Part shown: positions 43,429-52,655 of the stretch, one piece after another
Layout: the number at the start of each line of letters is the position of its first letter
Numbering within the stretch: position 1 is the stretch's first letter
The notes under the pieces: generated by a model
Seen by the model: only the letters and a program-made list of their open reading frames with translations
Databases searched by the model: none
Told to the model about the DNA's origin: nothing
Translations under genes and position numbers: made by a program
DNA from: Clostridiales bacterium
GTDB taxonomy: Bacteria > Bacillota > Clostridia > Oscillospirales > Acutalibacteraceae
Assembly (NCBI GenBank): GCA_012839185.1
Contig: DUNU01000015.1
Span: 62,001 to 126,000 of the forward strand
Length of the DNA stretch: 64,000 bases
Direction of reading: 5' to 3'

Positions 43429-45492
43429 TATGATACTCTTAACAAGTTCAAATGCTGCTTTTGTAGCATCTGCAATTCTGCCGGGTTTTGTACAGTCACC
43501 TATACTGAACAACCGCTTAACCTTGCCGTTTAACTCATCTTTTAGGGAGTTATCCGGAGTGGTGCCTAAGGCTAAAACGGTCATATCAACATGGTGTTCT
43601 GTGTTTTCACCCGTTATGGTATTTTTAGTGATAATTTTGTCAGGGAACACAGAAATAAGTTTTTCATTTGTATATATTTCGGTACCCGCATTTTTTAGTC
43701 TGGGTATAATATCATCAACATGTTGCATCCAAGTGCCGGGTGCAACACTGCTTGCCATCTCAATTACAATGGTTTTGCATCCATGGTCGTTTAAGTATTC
43801 AGCAGTTTCAAGACCCGTCATTCCGGAACCAATGACAGCCACCTTTTTATTCTCTGGAGTAATTTTGCCGCTTAAAATATCTTCAAATGTAAGCAGGTCT
43901 TTATACTCATATTTCCCGTCAAATATGGGTTTGATCGGCTTGATACCTGTTGCGAGAATCACAGCCCAAGGATTATATTCTTCAATAATCTCGGGTGTTG
44001 CAATAGTGTTTAATCTAAATTCAACGCCGTTTTCGTCGCACAGATTTTTGTAATCTTCAATAAACCATCCGATTTTTTCCTTTGAGGGTGATGCACTTGT
44101 AAGATTTAGCTGACCGCCGATTTTGGTTGATTTTTCAATTATCGTTACATCAAAATCACGCTTTGCAAGAAGATAAGCAGCGACAAGACCTGCGGGACCG
44201 GAACCTGCAATCACGATTTTTCTGCGTCTGCCGTTAATACGCATATTTGTATTTTCTTTACCGACATAAGGATTAACGGCACATTCTCCGTGATAGCCGA
44301 TATAAGCGTTGTTCTGCATTGATTCAATGCAATTTAAGCAACAAATACAACGATTGATAGTGTCTCCGTTTTGAGCTTTATTTGCCCAATGTGGGTCTGC
44401 AATGTGAGGACGACCAAGAGAGATAAAGTCTTGAGTTCCTTCTTCAATTTGAGCCGCGGCTTGTTCGGAGGAACGTATCAAGTTTGCTGCAATAACAGGG
44501 ATGCTGACAACATCCTTAACTGCTTTTGCAAGATATTTTCTCCAACCGCATTCAAAAGAAACAGGTTCAAGCCAATAATTAAAGGTATCATATCCGGCAC
44601 TTGAAACATCAATTGCATCAACACCCAAATCTTCGAGTGCTTTTGCTATTTTCAATCCTTCTTCAAGGTTATAGCCCTTGCCTTTTTGTCCGATTTTATC
44701 ATAAAATTCATCAACTGTCAGGCGAACAACAAGGGGGAAATCACCGCATTTTTCACGAATACCGGTAATAATATTTTTAATAAACCGCATACGATTTTCA
44801 AAACTTCCGCCGTATTCATCAGTGCGTTTGTTTGTAACCGGACTGAAAAATTGTTGAAATAAATAGCCGTGAGAAGCATGAAGCTCGATACCGTCGCAAC
44901 CGGATTTTTTTACTCTGACGGCTGCATCAATGAAATTTTGTTCAAGTTCTAAGATTTCATCATGAGTAAGTTCACGAACTTTTCCGCCGGAAAAATATGC
45001 AGGCTCGCATTTGGAAGGAGCAACACTTGAGGGTGTAATATTCTTTTTAATAAGCATCGGTCCCAATGAGGGAGTGAGCTTAAAGAGAATTTTGGAATAA
45101 AGTCCTTTTGTTAAATTCTCTGCCTTGATTGAAAGCGGAACAGTGCCGACCAAAAGCCCGATATTCTGTCGTCCCGGGTGATGAAGTTGAACAAAAACTT
45201 TTGAATTGTGCTTATGTATACGTTCTGCTAATTTTGACAAGCCTTCGATATTTTCATCGCTTGATGCGGAAAGTTGTGCAAATGCGGCTGAACCATGCTT
45301 GTCATTGACGCGAGTAATTTCGGTAATAATTAAGCCTGTACCGCCTTTTGCTCTTTCTTCATAATAATCAAGCAGTTTATTGGTAGGTGTGCCGTCCAAA
45401 TTGGCAAAGCCCATAAGCATGGGTGCCATAATAATTCGATTTTTTATTTCGCAAGTTCCGATATTTTTCGGAGTAAAAAGTATATCATTCAT
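43426..45492 (-). CDS. Old yellow enzyme-type NADH:flavin oxidoreductase with Fe-S and FAD/NAD domains (enoate/2,4-dienoyl-CoA reductase family)
   Basis: 688 residues. An FMN TIM barrel (about 1-350; IELHASHGYLFQQFFSPVTNKRTDEYGGS is diagnostic), a [4Fe-4S] site in CICCLNCIESMQNN...GECAVNP (about 384-410), then an FAD/NAD(P) reductase module (KIVIAGSGPAGLVAAYLLAKR and KVAVIGSGMTGLETAEYL). The family includes 2,4-dienoyl-CoA reductase, enoate reductase and the bile-acid enzymes BaiCD/BaiH. Substrate is an activated double bond but not identified. Its start overlaps the upstream SDR gene by 8 bases. Confidence 0.92.
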   Translation of the reverse strand: MNDILFTPKNIGTCEIKNRIIMAPMLMGFANLDGTPTNKLLDYYEERAKGGTGLIITEITRVNDKHGSAAFAQLSASSDENIEGLSKLAERIHKHNSKVFVQLHHPGRQNIGLLVGTVPLSIKAENLTKGLYSKILFKLTPSLGPMLIKKNITPSSVAPSKCEPAYFSGGKVRELTHDEILELEQNFIDAAVRVKKSGCDGIELHASHGYLFQQFFSPVTNKRTDEYGGSFENRMRFIKNIITGIREKCGDFPLVVRLTVDEFYDKIGQKGKGYNLEEGLKIAKALEDLGVDAIDVSSAGYDTFNYWLEPVSFECGWRKYLAKAVKDVVSIPVIAANLIRSSEQAAAQIEEGTQDFISLGRPHIADPHWANKAQNGDTINRCICCLNCIESMQNNAYIGYHGECAVNPYVGKENTNMRINGRRRKIVIAGSGPAGLVAAYLLAKRDFDVTIIEKSTKIGGQLNLTSASPSKEKIGWFIEDYKNLCDENGVEFRLNTIATPEIIEEYNPWAVILATGIKPIKPIFDGKYEYKDLLTFEDILSGKITPENKKVAVIGSGMTGLETAEYLNDHGCKTIVIEMASSVAPGTWMQHVDDIIPRLKNAGTEIYTNEKLISVFPDKIITKNTITGENTEHHVDMTVLALGTTPDNSLKDELNGKVKRLFSIGDCTKPGRIADATKAAFELVKSII

Positions 45493-46285
45493 CCCACTTT
45501 ACCCCTGTTTTGTTTTTAATGTTGTTCTTGAATTCAGCAAATTTCTTCTTTTCCAATCCCCAATATACTGTACGAACAGGAGGAATAATCCCCATAAGAA
45601 TTTTCGATATGTCAAAAAGCAAGCAGGGACTGACCTTTGATTTTCCGCTTTCAATACCTTCAACCATCTTTTTTGCAACCAATTCAGGTTCTTGTACGGG
45701 GAAAGGTTTTTTGAATTGAATATCATTTGCGACACGGAAGAAGTTAGTATTTGTCGCAACGGGATAAAGGCAAGTAAGCTGAACATTATCGGGTTTTTCA
45801 AGTCGAACGCCTTGTTGAAATCCGTGCATGGCAAACTTTGAAGATGAATATATCGTAAATCCGGGCATTGCCATTTCCCCGATAGCAGAAACGGTTATTG
45901 CCATAACACCTTTTCTGCCGTCCAAATATTTAACGTATTTCTGATAAGAATAGATAGGAGAGAAAACATTTGTCTCGAACATAGCCGAAACACGATTCCA
46001 ATCGGTGTAATTCATTTCTTCGTAATAAGGATAGCCAGCATTTGCGTAGAAAATATCAATAAAGTCAAATATTTCTTCCGCTTTTACAAAAATTGCATCA
46101 ACAGCCTCTTGTGTAGATACGTCAATTTGCATTATTGTAACTTTTTCGGGATCAAATTTTTTAAGGTTATCTATATTTTTATCAACTGCGAGAATGTGAT
46201 TATTGCCCTTAACGAGAATTTTAAGCACCTCTAAACCGATTCCGCTGTCGCAACCGGTTAAGACAATATTTTTTCCTGTTATCAT
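45485..46285 (-). CDS. Short-chain dehydrogenase/reductase
   Basis: 266 residues. Cofactor motif TGCDSGIG (10-17; D at +1 gives NAD(P) preference that cannot be decided), YANAGYPYY as the NAG motif, and catalytic S...YSSSK. The C-terminal part (FDISKILMGIIPPVRTVYWGLEKKKFAE) extends past the fold like steroid/fatty-acid SDRs. It is cotranslated with the flavin oxidoreductase gene, so the two likely act on one substrate, oxidising an alcohol and reducing an adjacent double bond or vice versa. AGGAGG precedes the ATG. Confidence 0.9.
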   Translation of the reverse strand: MITGKNIVLTGCDSGIGLEVLKILVKGNNHILAVDKNIDNLKKFDPEKVTIMQIDVSTQEAVDAIFVKAEEIFDFIDIFYANAGYPYYEEMNYTDWNRVSAMFETNVFSPIYSYQKYVKYLDGRKGVMAITVSAIGEMAMPGFTIYSSSKFAMHGFQQGVRLEKPDNVQLTCLYPVATNTNFFRVANDIQFKKPFPVQEPELVAKKMVEGIESGKSKVSPCLLFDISKILMGIIPPVRTVYWGLEKKKFAEFKNNIKNKTGVKWDE

Positions 46286-46314
46286 ATTTTCCTCCTAACT
46301 TTTTGAAAGCATAT

Positions 46315-48714
46315 TCAGTGCAAACTTTCAGCGATTCTTACTCCGGTCAAAGCGTCTTTTGCGTAAAAATCCGCACCGATTTCGTCTGCATATTCTTGTG
46401 TCAAAACTGCACCGCCGACTATTATTTTACAATCCGGAACATTTGATTTGATTAGTTTGATAGTTTCTGCCATAGCGGGAACGGTTGTTGTCATCAATGC
46501 ACTCAGTCCGACTAATTTTATATCGTTTCTCTTAACACAATCAAGCACGGTTTCGGGGGAAACATCTCTGCCTAAATCCATTACATCATAACCGTAATTT
46601 TCAAACATCAGCTTTACGATATTTTTCCCTATATCGTGAATATCTCCCTTTACTGTTGCCAAAGCAACTTTTTCTTTTGTCGGTTTTCTGTCGGGATAAA
46701 ATGCTTTAATCTCGGCAAAAGCAGCACTTGCTGCATTTGCACTCATCAAAAGTCCGGGCAAAAATATCCGTTGTTTATCATATTCCTCACCGACTAAATT
46801 TAGTGCCGGGATAATGTGTTCGTTTATTATATCGAGAGGTTCACAGGTCTTAAGAAGTGATTTTGTTAAATCGGCACTTTCATCACAAAGCCCTTTGAAT
46901 ACAGCATTTTTAAGCGTATTTTCAGTTGTTACGGCTTGGGTTTTTTGAGATGTTGAAATATTTTTATTTATGTATTCTTCAAAATTTTCATCAAGACCGT
47001 TTAACGCATTGTATGACAAAAATGCGTTCATCATCTCTTCGCTGTTTACGTTTATTATTGCTGCACTTAACCCGTTATTTAAGCATAAGGTAAAGAATGT
47101 GCGGTTTATTTCAGGTCGATTAGGGAGACCAAATGAAATATTTGACACTCCCAGACTGGTTTTTAAGCCCATATTATTAAGCATTTTTACTGCTTTAAGG
47201 GTTGTTTTTCCGCTGTTTGCGTCAGCACTAATTGTTAAAGCAAGCGGGTCAAAAATAATATCAGCAGGGCTAATATCATATTTAGCCGCTTCTTTTATTA
47301 TTTTCTTAGCAATTTCAACACGTTCTTCTGCAGTTTCAGGAATACCGTTTTCATCCAATGTCAGAGCAATAAGAACTCCGCCGTATTTTTTTAAAAGCGG
47401 AAATACTTTATCCATAGATGATTGTTTGCCGCTGACTGAATTGACCAAGGGTTTTCCGTTATATATTCGCATGGATTTTTCCATAGCCTTAAAATCAGAG
47501 GTATCTATCTGTAACGGCAGGGAAGTAACCGATTGAATTTTTGTTATAAGATTCGGTAGTTTTTCGCTTTCATCTATATCCGGAATTCCGACATTGACAT
47601 CAAGAATATCTGCACCTTTTTCGACCTGAATCAATGCCTCATTGAGAATGTAGGCATCATCATTTTCGATAAGTGCCTGCTTTAATTTCTTTTTGCCTGT
47701 CGGATTTATTCTTTCGCCGATAAGTATACATTTATTGTCAAATATACAAGTTTTTGCAGAACTTGCAACCGAAGTAATATTTTTTTTGTCTATCGGAACA
47801 GGTTGAATATTCTCAATTTTTGAATTTAGTTTCCTTATATATTCGGGTGTAGTTCCGCAACAGCCGCCGCACATACGAATACCGTCTTTAACTAATTTTG
47901 CAACAATTTCTGCAAATTCGTCATCAGTGGTATTAAAAACGGTATTTCCGTCAACAACAACAGGCAGTCCGGCATTTGGTTTAAGAATGACGGGTGTTGA
48001 TGAATAACTTAAATATTTTTTTGCTATCGGAATAAGTTCTTTAGGACCTAAAGAACAGTTCATTCCCAATGCGTCTGCACCTAAACCTTCGAGAATTGTA
48101 ACCGCTTCACGAGGGGAAGTTCCGGATAAAAGTTTTCCGTTTTCATCATAAGCATTTGAAACAAATATAGGTAAATCGGAATTTTCTTTAGCGGCAATTA
48201 TTGCGGCTTTAGTCTCGTAATTATCGGTAAAAGTTTCAAAAAATAAGGCATCAATATTCAGTTTTGAACCGATTTTAATAATTTTTGCAAAAGCATTTAC
48301 CGCATCTTCAAACTCTAAGTCACCGAGAGGCTTTAACAGTTTGCCCAAAGGTCCGATGTCTAAAACAATGAAAACTTCTTGCGTATGGGGGGTAGTTTTT
48401 ATATACTCATTTTTTGCACAATTTGCAATATTTACTGCAGAAGTGATGATATTTTCAAGTTCATCGTCGGAATATTTAAGCGGATTTGCACCGAAAGTAT
48501 TGGTAGCAATAATATTTGCTCCCGCTTTAAGATAACTCAAATGAACATTCTGCACTTCGTCCGGATGCGAAATATTCCAACTTTCAGTTTTTTCATTGCA
48601 TGATAAACCACAGGACTGGAGTTGTGTTCCCATGCCACCGTCCATAATTGTGATATTTTGATTAATGTAAGTAATTATTGAATTCTCGTTACGGTTATAA
48701 TCACAATTATTCAT
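46315..48714 (-). CDS. metH: Cobalamin-dependent methionine synthase, short form without the reactivation domain
   Basis: 799 residues. Homocysteine domain (about 1-300) with Zn ligands C220, C285 and C286 (MCGGCCGTTPEY); pterin/THF-binding domain (about 330-580, ILIGERINPTGKKK, LPLQIDTSDF); cap and B12 domain with the lower-axial histidine in GDIHDIGKNIV (H693). The protein stops after the B12 domain; the SAM-binding reactivation domain of E. coli MetH (1227 residues) is missing and would need a separate subunit. AGAGG precedes the ATG; 10 bases after uppS. No S-box is seen upstream. Confidence 0.95.
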   Translation of the reverse strand: MNNCDYNRNENSIITYINQNITIMDGGMGTQLQSCGLSCNEKTESWNISHPDEVQNVHLSYLKAGANIIATNTFGANPLKYSDDELENIITSAVNIANCAKNEYIKTTPHTQEVFIVLDIGPLGKLLKPLGDLEFEDAVNAFAKIIKIGSKLNIDALFFETFTDNYETKAAIIAAKENSDLPIFVSNAYDENGKLLSGTSPREAVTILEGLGADALGMNCSLGPKELIPIAKKYLSYSSTPVILKPNAGLPVVVDGNTVFNTTDDEFAEIVAKLVKDGIRMCGGCCGTTPEYIRKLNSKIENIQPVPIDKKNITSVASSAKTCIFDNKCILIGERINPTGKKKLKQALIENDDAYILNEALIQVEKGADILDVNVGIPDIDESEKLPNLITKIQSVTSLPLQIDTSDFKAMEKSMRIYNGKPLVNSVSGKQSSMDKVFPLLKKYGGVLIALTLDENGIPETAEERVEIAKKIIKEAAKYDISPADIIFDPLALTISADANSGKTTLKAVKMLNNMGLKTSLGVSNISFGLPNRPEINRTFFTLCLNNGLSAAIINVNSEEMMNAFLSYNALNGLDENFEEYINKNISTSQKTQAVTTENTLKNAVFKGLCDESADLTKSLLKTCEPLDIINEHIIPALNLVGEEYDKQRIFLPGLLMSANAASAAFAEIKAFYPDRKPTKEKVALATVKGDIHDIGKNIVKLMFENYGYDVMDLGRDVSPETVLDCVKRNDIKLVGLSALMTTTVPAMAETIKLIKSNVPDCKIIVGGAVLTQEYADEIGADFYAKDALTGVRIAESLH

Positions 48715-48723
48715 ATTAACCTC

Positions 48724-49452
48724 TTAAATTCCGCCAAAACGACGGTTTCTTTTTTCAAAAGCTCGAAGAGCTTCATCAAAATCCTCTTCAGTAAAATCAG
48801 GCCAAAGTATATCAGAAAACCAAAATTCCGAATACGCACTTTGCCAAGTTAAAAAGTTTGACAATCTGTATTCTCCGCTTGGTCTGATAATTAAATCCGG
48901 ATCGGGTAAATTGGCGGTATAAAGTCCGTCTGAAATCATATTTATATCAATATCATCGGGCACAATTTCGCCACCTTGAATACGAGAAGCGATTTCTTTT
49001 ACGCTTTTTAATATCTCTTGACGTCCGCCGTAGTTTACGGCAACATTAACCGTAATACGAGTTTTATCACTTGACAAATCTGTCAAGCCCATTGCCATTT
49101 CAAATATATCTGCATCAAGACCGGTCAAATCACCTATAAAACGAACTCTCATCCCTCGTTCTTCGTTTTCCGCCTGTCTTTCTTTTGCTTCATCAAGATA
49201 GTCGCGGAAAAGATCCATTATAGCATTTACTTCAAGTTCCGGACGTGACCAATTTTCAGTGGAAAAAGCATAAAATGTGATTACGGGTATTCCTAAATCA
49301 CAAGCATAATTTGCAATTTTACGAAAAGTTTCGGCTCCTTCTTTATGTCCTGCGGTACGGGGCAGATTGCGAAGTTTCGCCCATCTGCCGTTTCCGTCCA
49401 TTATAACACCGACATGTGAAGGTAATATGGTAAAGTCAGATGATTTACTCAT
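48724..49452 (-). CDS. uppS: Isoprenyl transferase (undecaprenyl diphosphate synthase)
   Basis: 242 residues. Condenses isopentenyl diphosphates to the C55 cell-wall carrier lipid. GVIMDGNGRWAKLRNLPR with the catalytic aspartate, HKEGAETFRKI, FYAFSTENWSRP and DLIIRPSGEYRLSNFL are all family motifs. The start overlaps the frr stop by four bases. Confidence 0.97.
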   Translation of the reverse strand: MSKSSDFTILPSHVGVIMDGNGRWAKLRNLPRTAGHKEGAETFRKIANYACDLGIPVITFYAFSTENWSRPELEVNAIMDLFRDYLDEAKERQAENEERGMRVRFIGDLTGLDADIFEMAMGLTDLSSDKTRITVNVAVNYGGRQEILKSVKEIASRIQGGEIVPDDIDINMISDGLYTANLPDPDLIIRPSGEYRLSNFLTWQSAYSEFWFSDILWPDFTEEDFDEALRAFEKRNRRFGGI

Positions 49453-50009
49453 ATTGCCATAATTTCTTTTTCTTTTTCGGCTGCTAATTCGTCAATTTGT
49501 TTGATATAGTCATCAGTTATTTCTTGAATTCTTTTTTCTCCAAGTTTCTGATCGTCTTCAGTAACTTCGTTATCTTTTTTCATTGCTTTGAGTTTATCAA
49601 TAGCATCTCTGCGACGTTGACGAATGTTAATTTTGTAGTCCTCTGCCATCTTCGCCACATCCTTGGTTAATGCTTTACGGCGTTCCTCGGTGAGGGGTGG
49701 GAAGGTAAGACGAATAACAACACCGTCATTTTGCGGATGGATGCCTAAATCGGATTGCTGGATAGCTTTTTCAATGTTTGTCAATGAAGACTTGTCCCAA
49801 GGTTGAATAACTAAAATACGAGCTTCTGATACAGAAATTGCCGCAAGCTGGTTGATAGGGGTAGCCGTGCCATAATAGTCAACATAGATTCTGTCAAGTA
49901 CGGCAGGATTTGCTCGACCTGCACGGATTGTGTTGAAGTCACCGTTGAGTGCGTTGATAGCCTTGTCCATAGAGGCTTCGGTTTCATTGTAGAGTTCTTT
50001 GAGTGCCAT
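49449..50009 (-). CDS. frr: Ribosome recycling factor
   Basis: 186 residues, standard length. FNTIRAGRANPAVLDRIYVDYYGTATPINQLA and VVIRLTFPPLTEERRKALTKDVAKMAEDYKI are diagnostic. It splits post-termination ribosomes with EF-G. Located 18 bases after pyrH, the usual bacterial order. AAGGAGATAAAT precedes the ATG. Confidence 0.98.
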   Translation of the reverse strand: MALKELYNETEASMDKAINALNGDFNTIRAGRANPAVLDRIYVDYYGTATPINQLAAISVSEARILVIQPWDKSSLTNIEKAIQQSDLGIHPQNDGVVIRLTFPPLTEERRKALTKDVAKMAEDYKINIRQRRRDAIDKLKAMKKDNEVTEDDQKLGEKRIQEITDDYIKQIDELAAEKEKEIMAI

Positions 50010-50027
50010 ATTTATCTCCTTAAAATT

Positions 50028-50738
50028 TTAATTGCATTCTACGATTGTTCCGACATTTTCACCTGAAACAGCGCGAACAATGTTTTGTGGGTCATTTAAG
50101 TTAAATACGAGTATCGGAAGATTATTTTCTCTGCATAATGCTGCTGCGGTTGCATCCATAACGCGAAGATCGTTTGCAAGAATATCTGTCTGACAGATTT
50201 TGTCATATTTAACGGCGTCCGGATATTTGTTTGGGTCTTTATCATAAACACCATCAACATTAGTTGATTTAAAGAAAATATCCGCTCCGATTTCAATAGC
50301 CCTTAAAGCAGCACCTGAATCTGTGGAGAAACAAGGATTTCCTGTACCGCCACCGAATATAACTACAAAACCTTTGTCAAGATATTCACGAGCTTTATCG
50401 ACCGTAAATAATTCAGCAATTTTAGGCATATCGAATGCAGTCATTACTTTTGCATTGACTCCCTTTTGAATAAGTGCATCAGCAAGTGCAAGTGCATTCA
50501 TAACAGTTGCGAGCATACCGATACTGTCGGCTTTGCTTTTGTCCATATCGGTGTGTGCACGACCACGCCAGAAGTTTCCACCGCCAACAACTATTGCAAC
50601 ACGAACACCGGCATCTGTACAAGTCTTAATTGCGTCGCAAATGGGGAATACGGTTTCATAGTCAATTCCTGCACCGACTTTTCCACCTAATACTTCGCCG
50701 CTGATTTTAAGCATTATCGTCTTATAGATAGGTTTCAT
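50028..50738 (-). CDS. pyrH: UMP kinase
   Basis: 236 residues, amino acid kinase fold. IMLKISGEVLGG at the N-terminus, VVGGGNFWRG, and GGGTGNPCFSTDSGAALRAIEIGAD are signatures of bacterial hexameric UMP kinase. Two adjacent ATGs (50741 and 50738) are possible; GAAGGTG fits the second better. First gene of a probable pyrH-frr-uppS-metH-SDR-flavin oxidoreductase transcript. Confidence 0.97.
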   Translation of the reverse strand: MKPIYKTIMLKISGEVLGGKVGAGIDYETVFPICDAIKTCTDAGVRVAIVVGGGNFWRGRAHTDMDKSKADSIGMLATVMNALALADALIQKGVNAKVMTAFDMPKIAELFTVDKAREYLDKGFVVIFGGGTGNPCFSTDSGAALRAIEIGADIFFKSTNVDGVYDKDPNKYPDAVKYDKICQTDILANDLRVMDATAAALCRENNLPILVFNLNDPQNIVRAVSGENVGTIVECN

Positions 50739-50769
50739 CATTTCACCTTCCAACTCATATTCGTTATAT

Positions 50770-50798
50770 ATTATATACAATTTTTCTTAATTTGTAAA
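50770..50798 (-). promoter_or_regulatory. Promoter for pyrH operon
   Basis: Minus strand TTTACA (50793-50798) and TATAAT (50770-50775), spacer 17. Confidence 0.7.
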
Positions 50799-50824
50799 GT
50801 ACATTTTAAATTTATTTATTTTTA

Positions 50825-50853
50825 TTGACAAATACAAGTAAATACATTATAAT
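50825..50853 (+). promoter_or_regulatory. Consensus promoter for metF operon
   Basis: TTGACA (50825-50830) and TATAAT (50848-50853), spacer 17; divergent from the pyrH promoter. Confidence 0.82.
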
Positions 50854-50891
50854 TTATAATGAATAAGTGTTTACATAAAAGGAGAAAATTA

Positions 50892-51764
50892 ATGAAGATA
50901 ACTGAATTATTAAAAAGTGATAAACTGACAATGTCATTTGAAGTATTTCCTCCGAAAACGGATACAAGTTTTGAAAGTGTAAAAAAAGCTACTGAGGAAA
51001 TTGCTCAGATGCGTCCGGCATATATGAGTGTAACATATGGAGCCGGTGGTGGTACAAGTAAGTATACTCTTGATATTGCTCAGAACATTATGAAAACCTG
51101 TGGTGTTCCCACTCTTGCACATTTGACCTGCATTTCTTCCGACAGGGATACAATTCATCAAAGAATAAAGGAGATTAAGGAAGCAGGAATAAAGAATGTT
51201 TTAGCTTTAAGAGGTGACTTAACTCCGGAACTCATGCTCGACAGAAGTGGTTGTGATTATCAATATGCAGCAGAACTAGTACGGGATCTTAAAGAAAGCG
51301 GTGCAGACTTTTGCATCGGAGGTGCGTGTTACCCCGAAATACATATTGAAAGCAAAAATTATCGTGAGGATATTGCACATTTAAAAGAAAAAGTTGATGC
51401 CGGTTGTGAGTTTTTAACAACACAAATGTTTTTTGATAATAATATTTTCTATAACTATATGTGGAAACTTCGAGAAGCCGGAATTAATGTCCCGATCATT
51501 CCCGGTATTATGCCAATAACCAACGGAAACCAAATTGATAGAGCTATAAAACTCTCAAATTCGTTTATGCCGCGTCGTTTTAGAATGTTGGTTGATAAAT
51601 TCGGCGACAATCCTGATGCTATGAAGCAAGCCGGAATTGCATATACAACAGAACAGGTCATAGGTCTTTATGCAAACGGAATTAAGAATGTTCACATCTA
51701 CACAATGAATAAGCCCGATATTGCAAAAGCATTACTTGAAAATCTTTCTGATATTTTGGGATAG
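50892..51764 (+). CDS. metF: 5,10-methylenetetrahydrofolate reductase
   Basis: 290 residues, flavoprotein supplying 5-methyl-THF to MetH. MSFEVFPPKTDTSFES (about 14-29), SVTYGAGGGTS, LALRGD and FLTTQMFFDN are the expected motifs. ATG at 50892 follows AAAGGAGAAAA; an upstream in-frame ATG lies close to the -10. No riboswitch precedes it. First gene of the operon that continues into cdsA. Confidence 0.97.
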   Translation: MKITELLKSDKLTMSFEVFPPKTDTSFESVKKATEEIAQMRPAYMSVTYGAGGGTSKYTLDIAQNIMKTCGVPTLAHLTCISSDRDTIHQRIKEIKEAGIKNVLALRGDLTPELMLDRSGCDYQYAAELVRDLKESGADFCIGGACYPEIHIESKNYREDIAHLKEKVDAGCEFLTTQMFFDNNIFYNYMWKLREAGINVPIIPGIMPITNGNQIDRAIKLSNSFMPRRFRMLVDKFGDNPDAMKQAGIAYTTEQVIGLYANGIKNVHIYTMNKPDIAKALLENLSDILG

Positions 51765-51773
51765 GAAATAATT

Positions 51774-52655
51774 ATGAAACAAAGAATTATTACGGGTGCT
51801 GTTATTGCTGTAGTATTTGCAGCCATGTTAGCCGGACTTTTTACGCCAGTATTTGCCGTTGCACTCGTGTTCTTGTGTGCAATGAGCGTGCATGAGATAA
51901 TGAATTGTATCGGACTTAAGAATGTACCGATGCGTATTTTAGCATATATATCTGCTATTACAATACCACTGATTGTAAATTACAAGAATACTCTTGAAAT
52001 TGTTGAGAAAATCTCTCAATTTGCTGTACCGGCTTTAATTTTGTATGTGATATTACAGTTGGTTTTTATGGTATTTCGATTCAAAAATACAGATTTTTCC
52101 AAAGCAGCAGTTGTAATATTTACCAGTATCGCCGTTCCTGAGAGTTTTTCGATTATTGCTCGTCTTCGTGATTTATATTTAACCAATGTTGACCTTTTCC
52201 CGCAGAAAAGCATGTGCGTATTTATAATTTTAATTGCTATGTCTTGCTCTTGGGTAAGTGATGTATTTGCTTTATTTGTCGGCTCAAAATTCGGCAAGCA
52301 TAAGCTTTGTCCGAATATTTCACCGAAAAAGACAATTGAAGGAGCAATCGGCGGTGTATTAAGTGTGCCCATTGTAAATATTCTTGCATATTTGGTGATG
52401 AATCACTTTTTCTTTACAAGCGAAAGTCCTGTTATATCTTGGCGTTTTTTAATTCCTGTTTCGTTCATTTTGCCTATTGTAAGCATATTTGGCGATCTTT
52501 CAGCAAGTATTATGAAACGTAATTTCAATGTGAAAGATTTCGGAAAACTCATGCCCGGACACGGCGGAATTATGGATAGATTTGATTCCACGATATTTGT
52601 TTTGGCGGTATTGTATGCTGTTTTACAGATTTATATTAAGGGAATTGCATTATGA
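51774..52655 (+). CDS. cdsA: Phosphatidate cytidylyltransferase (CDP-diglyceride synthase)
   Basis: 293 residues, about seven membrane helices. The CDP-DAG synthase signature spans SDVFALFVGSKFGKHKL...ISPKKTIEGAIGG (about 160-200) and ends with LMPGHGGIMDRFDST. Makes CDP-diacylglycerol for phospholipid synthesis. The stop overlaps dxr by four bases. Confidence 0.96.
   Translation: MKQRIITGAVIAVVFAAMLAGLFTPVFAVALVFLCAMSVHEIMNCIGLKNVPMRILAYISAITIPLIVNYKNTLEIVEKISQFAVPALILYVILQLVFMVFRFKNTDFSKAAVVIFTSIAVPESFSIIARLRDLYLTNVDLFPQKSMCVFIILIAMSCSWVSDVFALFVGSKFGKHKLCPNISPKKTIEGAIGGVLSVPIVNILAYLVMNHFFFTSESPVISWRFLIPVSFILPIVSIFGDLSASIMKRNFNVKDFGKLMPGHGGIMDRFDSTIFVLAVLYAVLQIYIKGIAL

Noticed and set aside
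43430-44053. A 207-codon plus-strand frame opposite the flavin oxidoreductase gene
   Set aside because: Lies wholly inside a strongly supported gene on the other strand and shows no domain or ribosome site; the same applies to the 188-codon frame opposite metH at 46970-47536.
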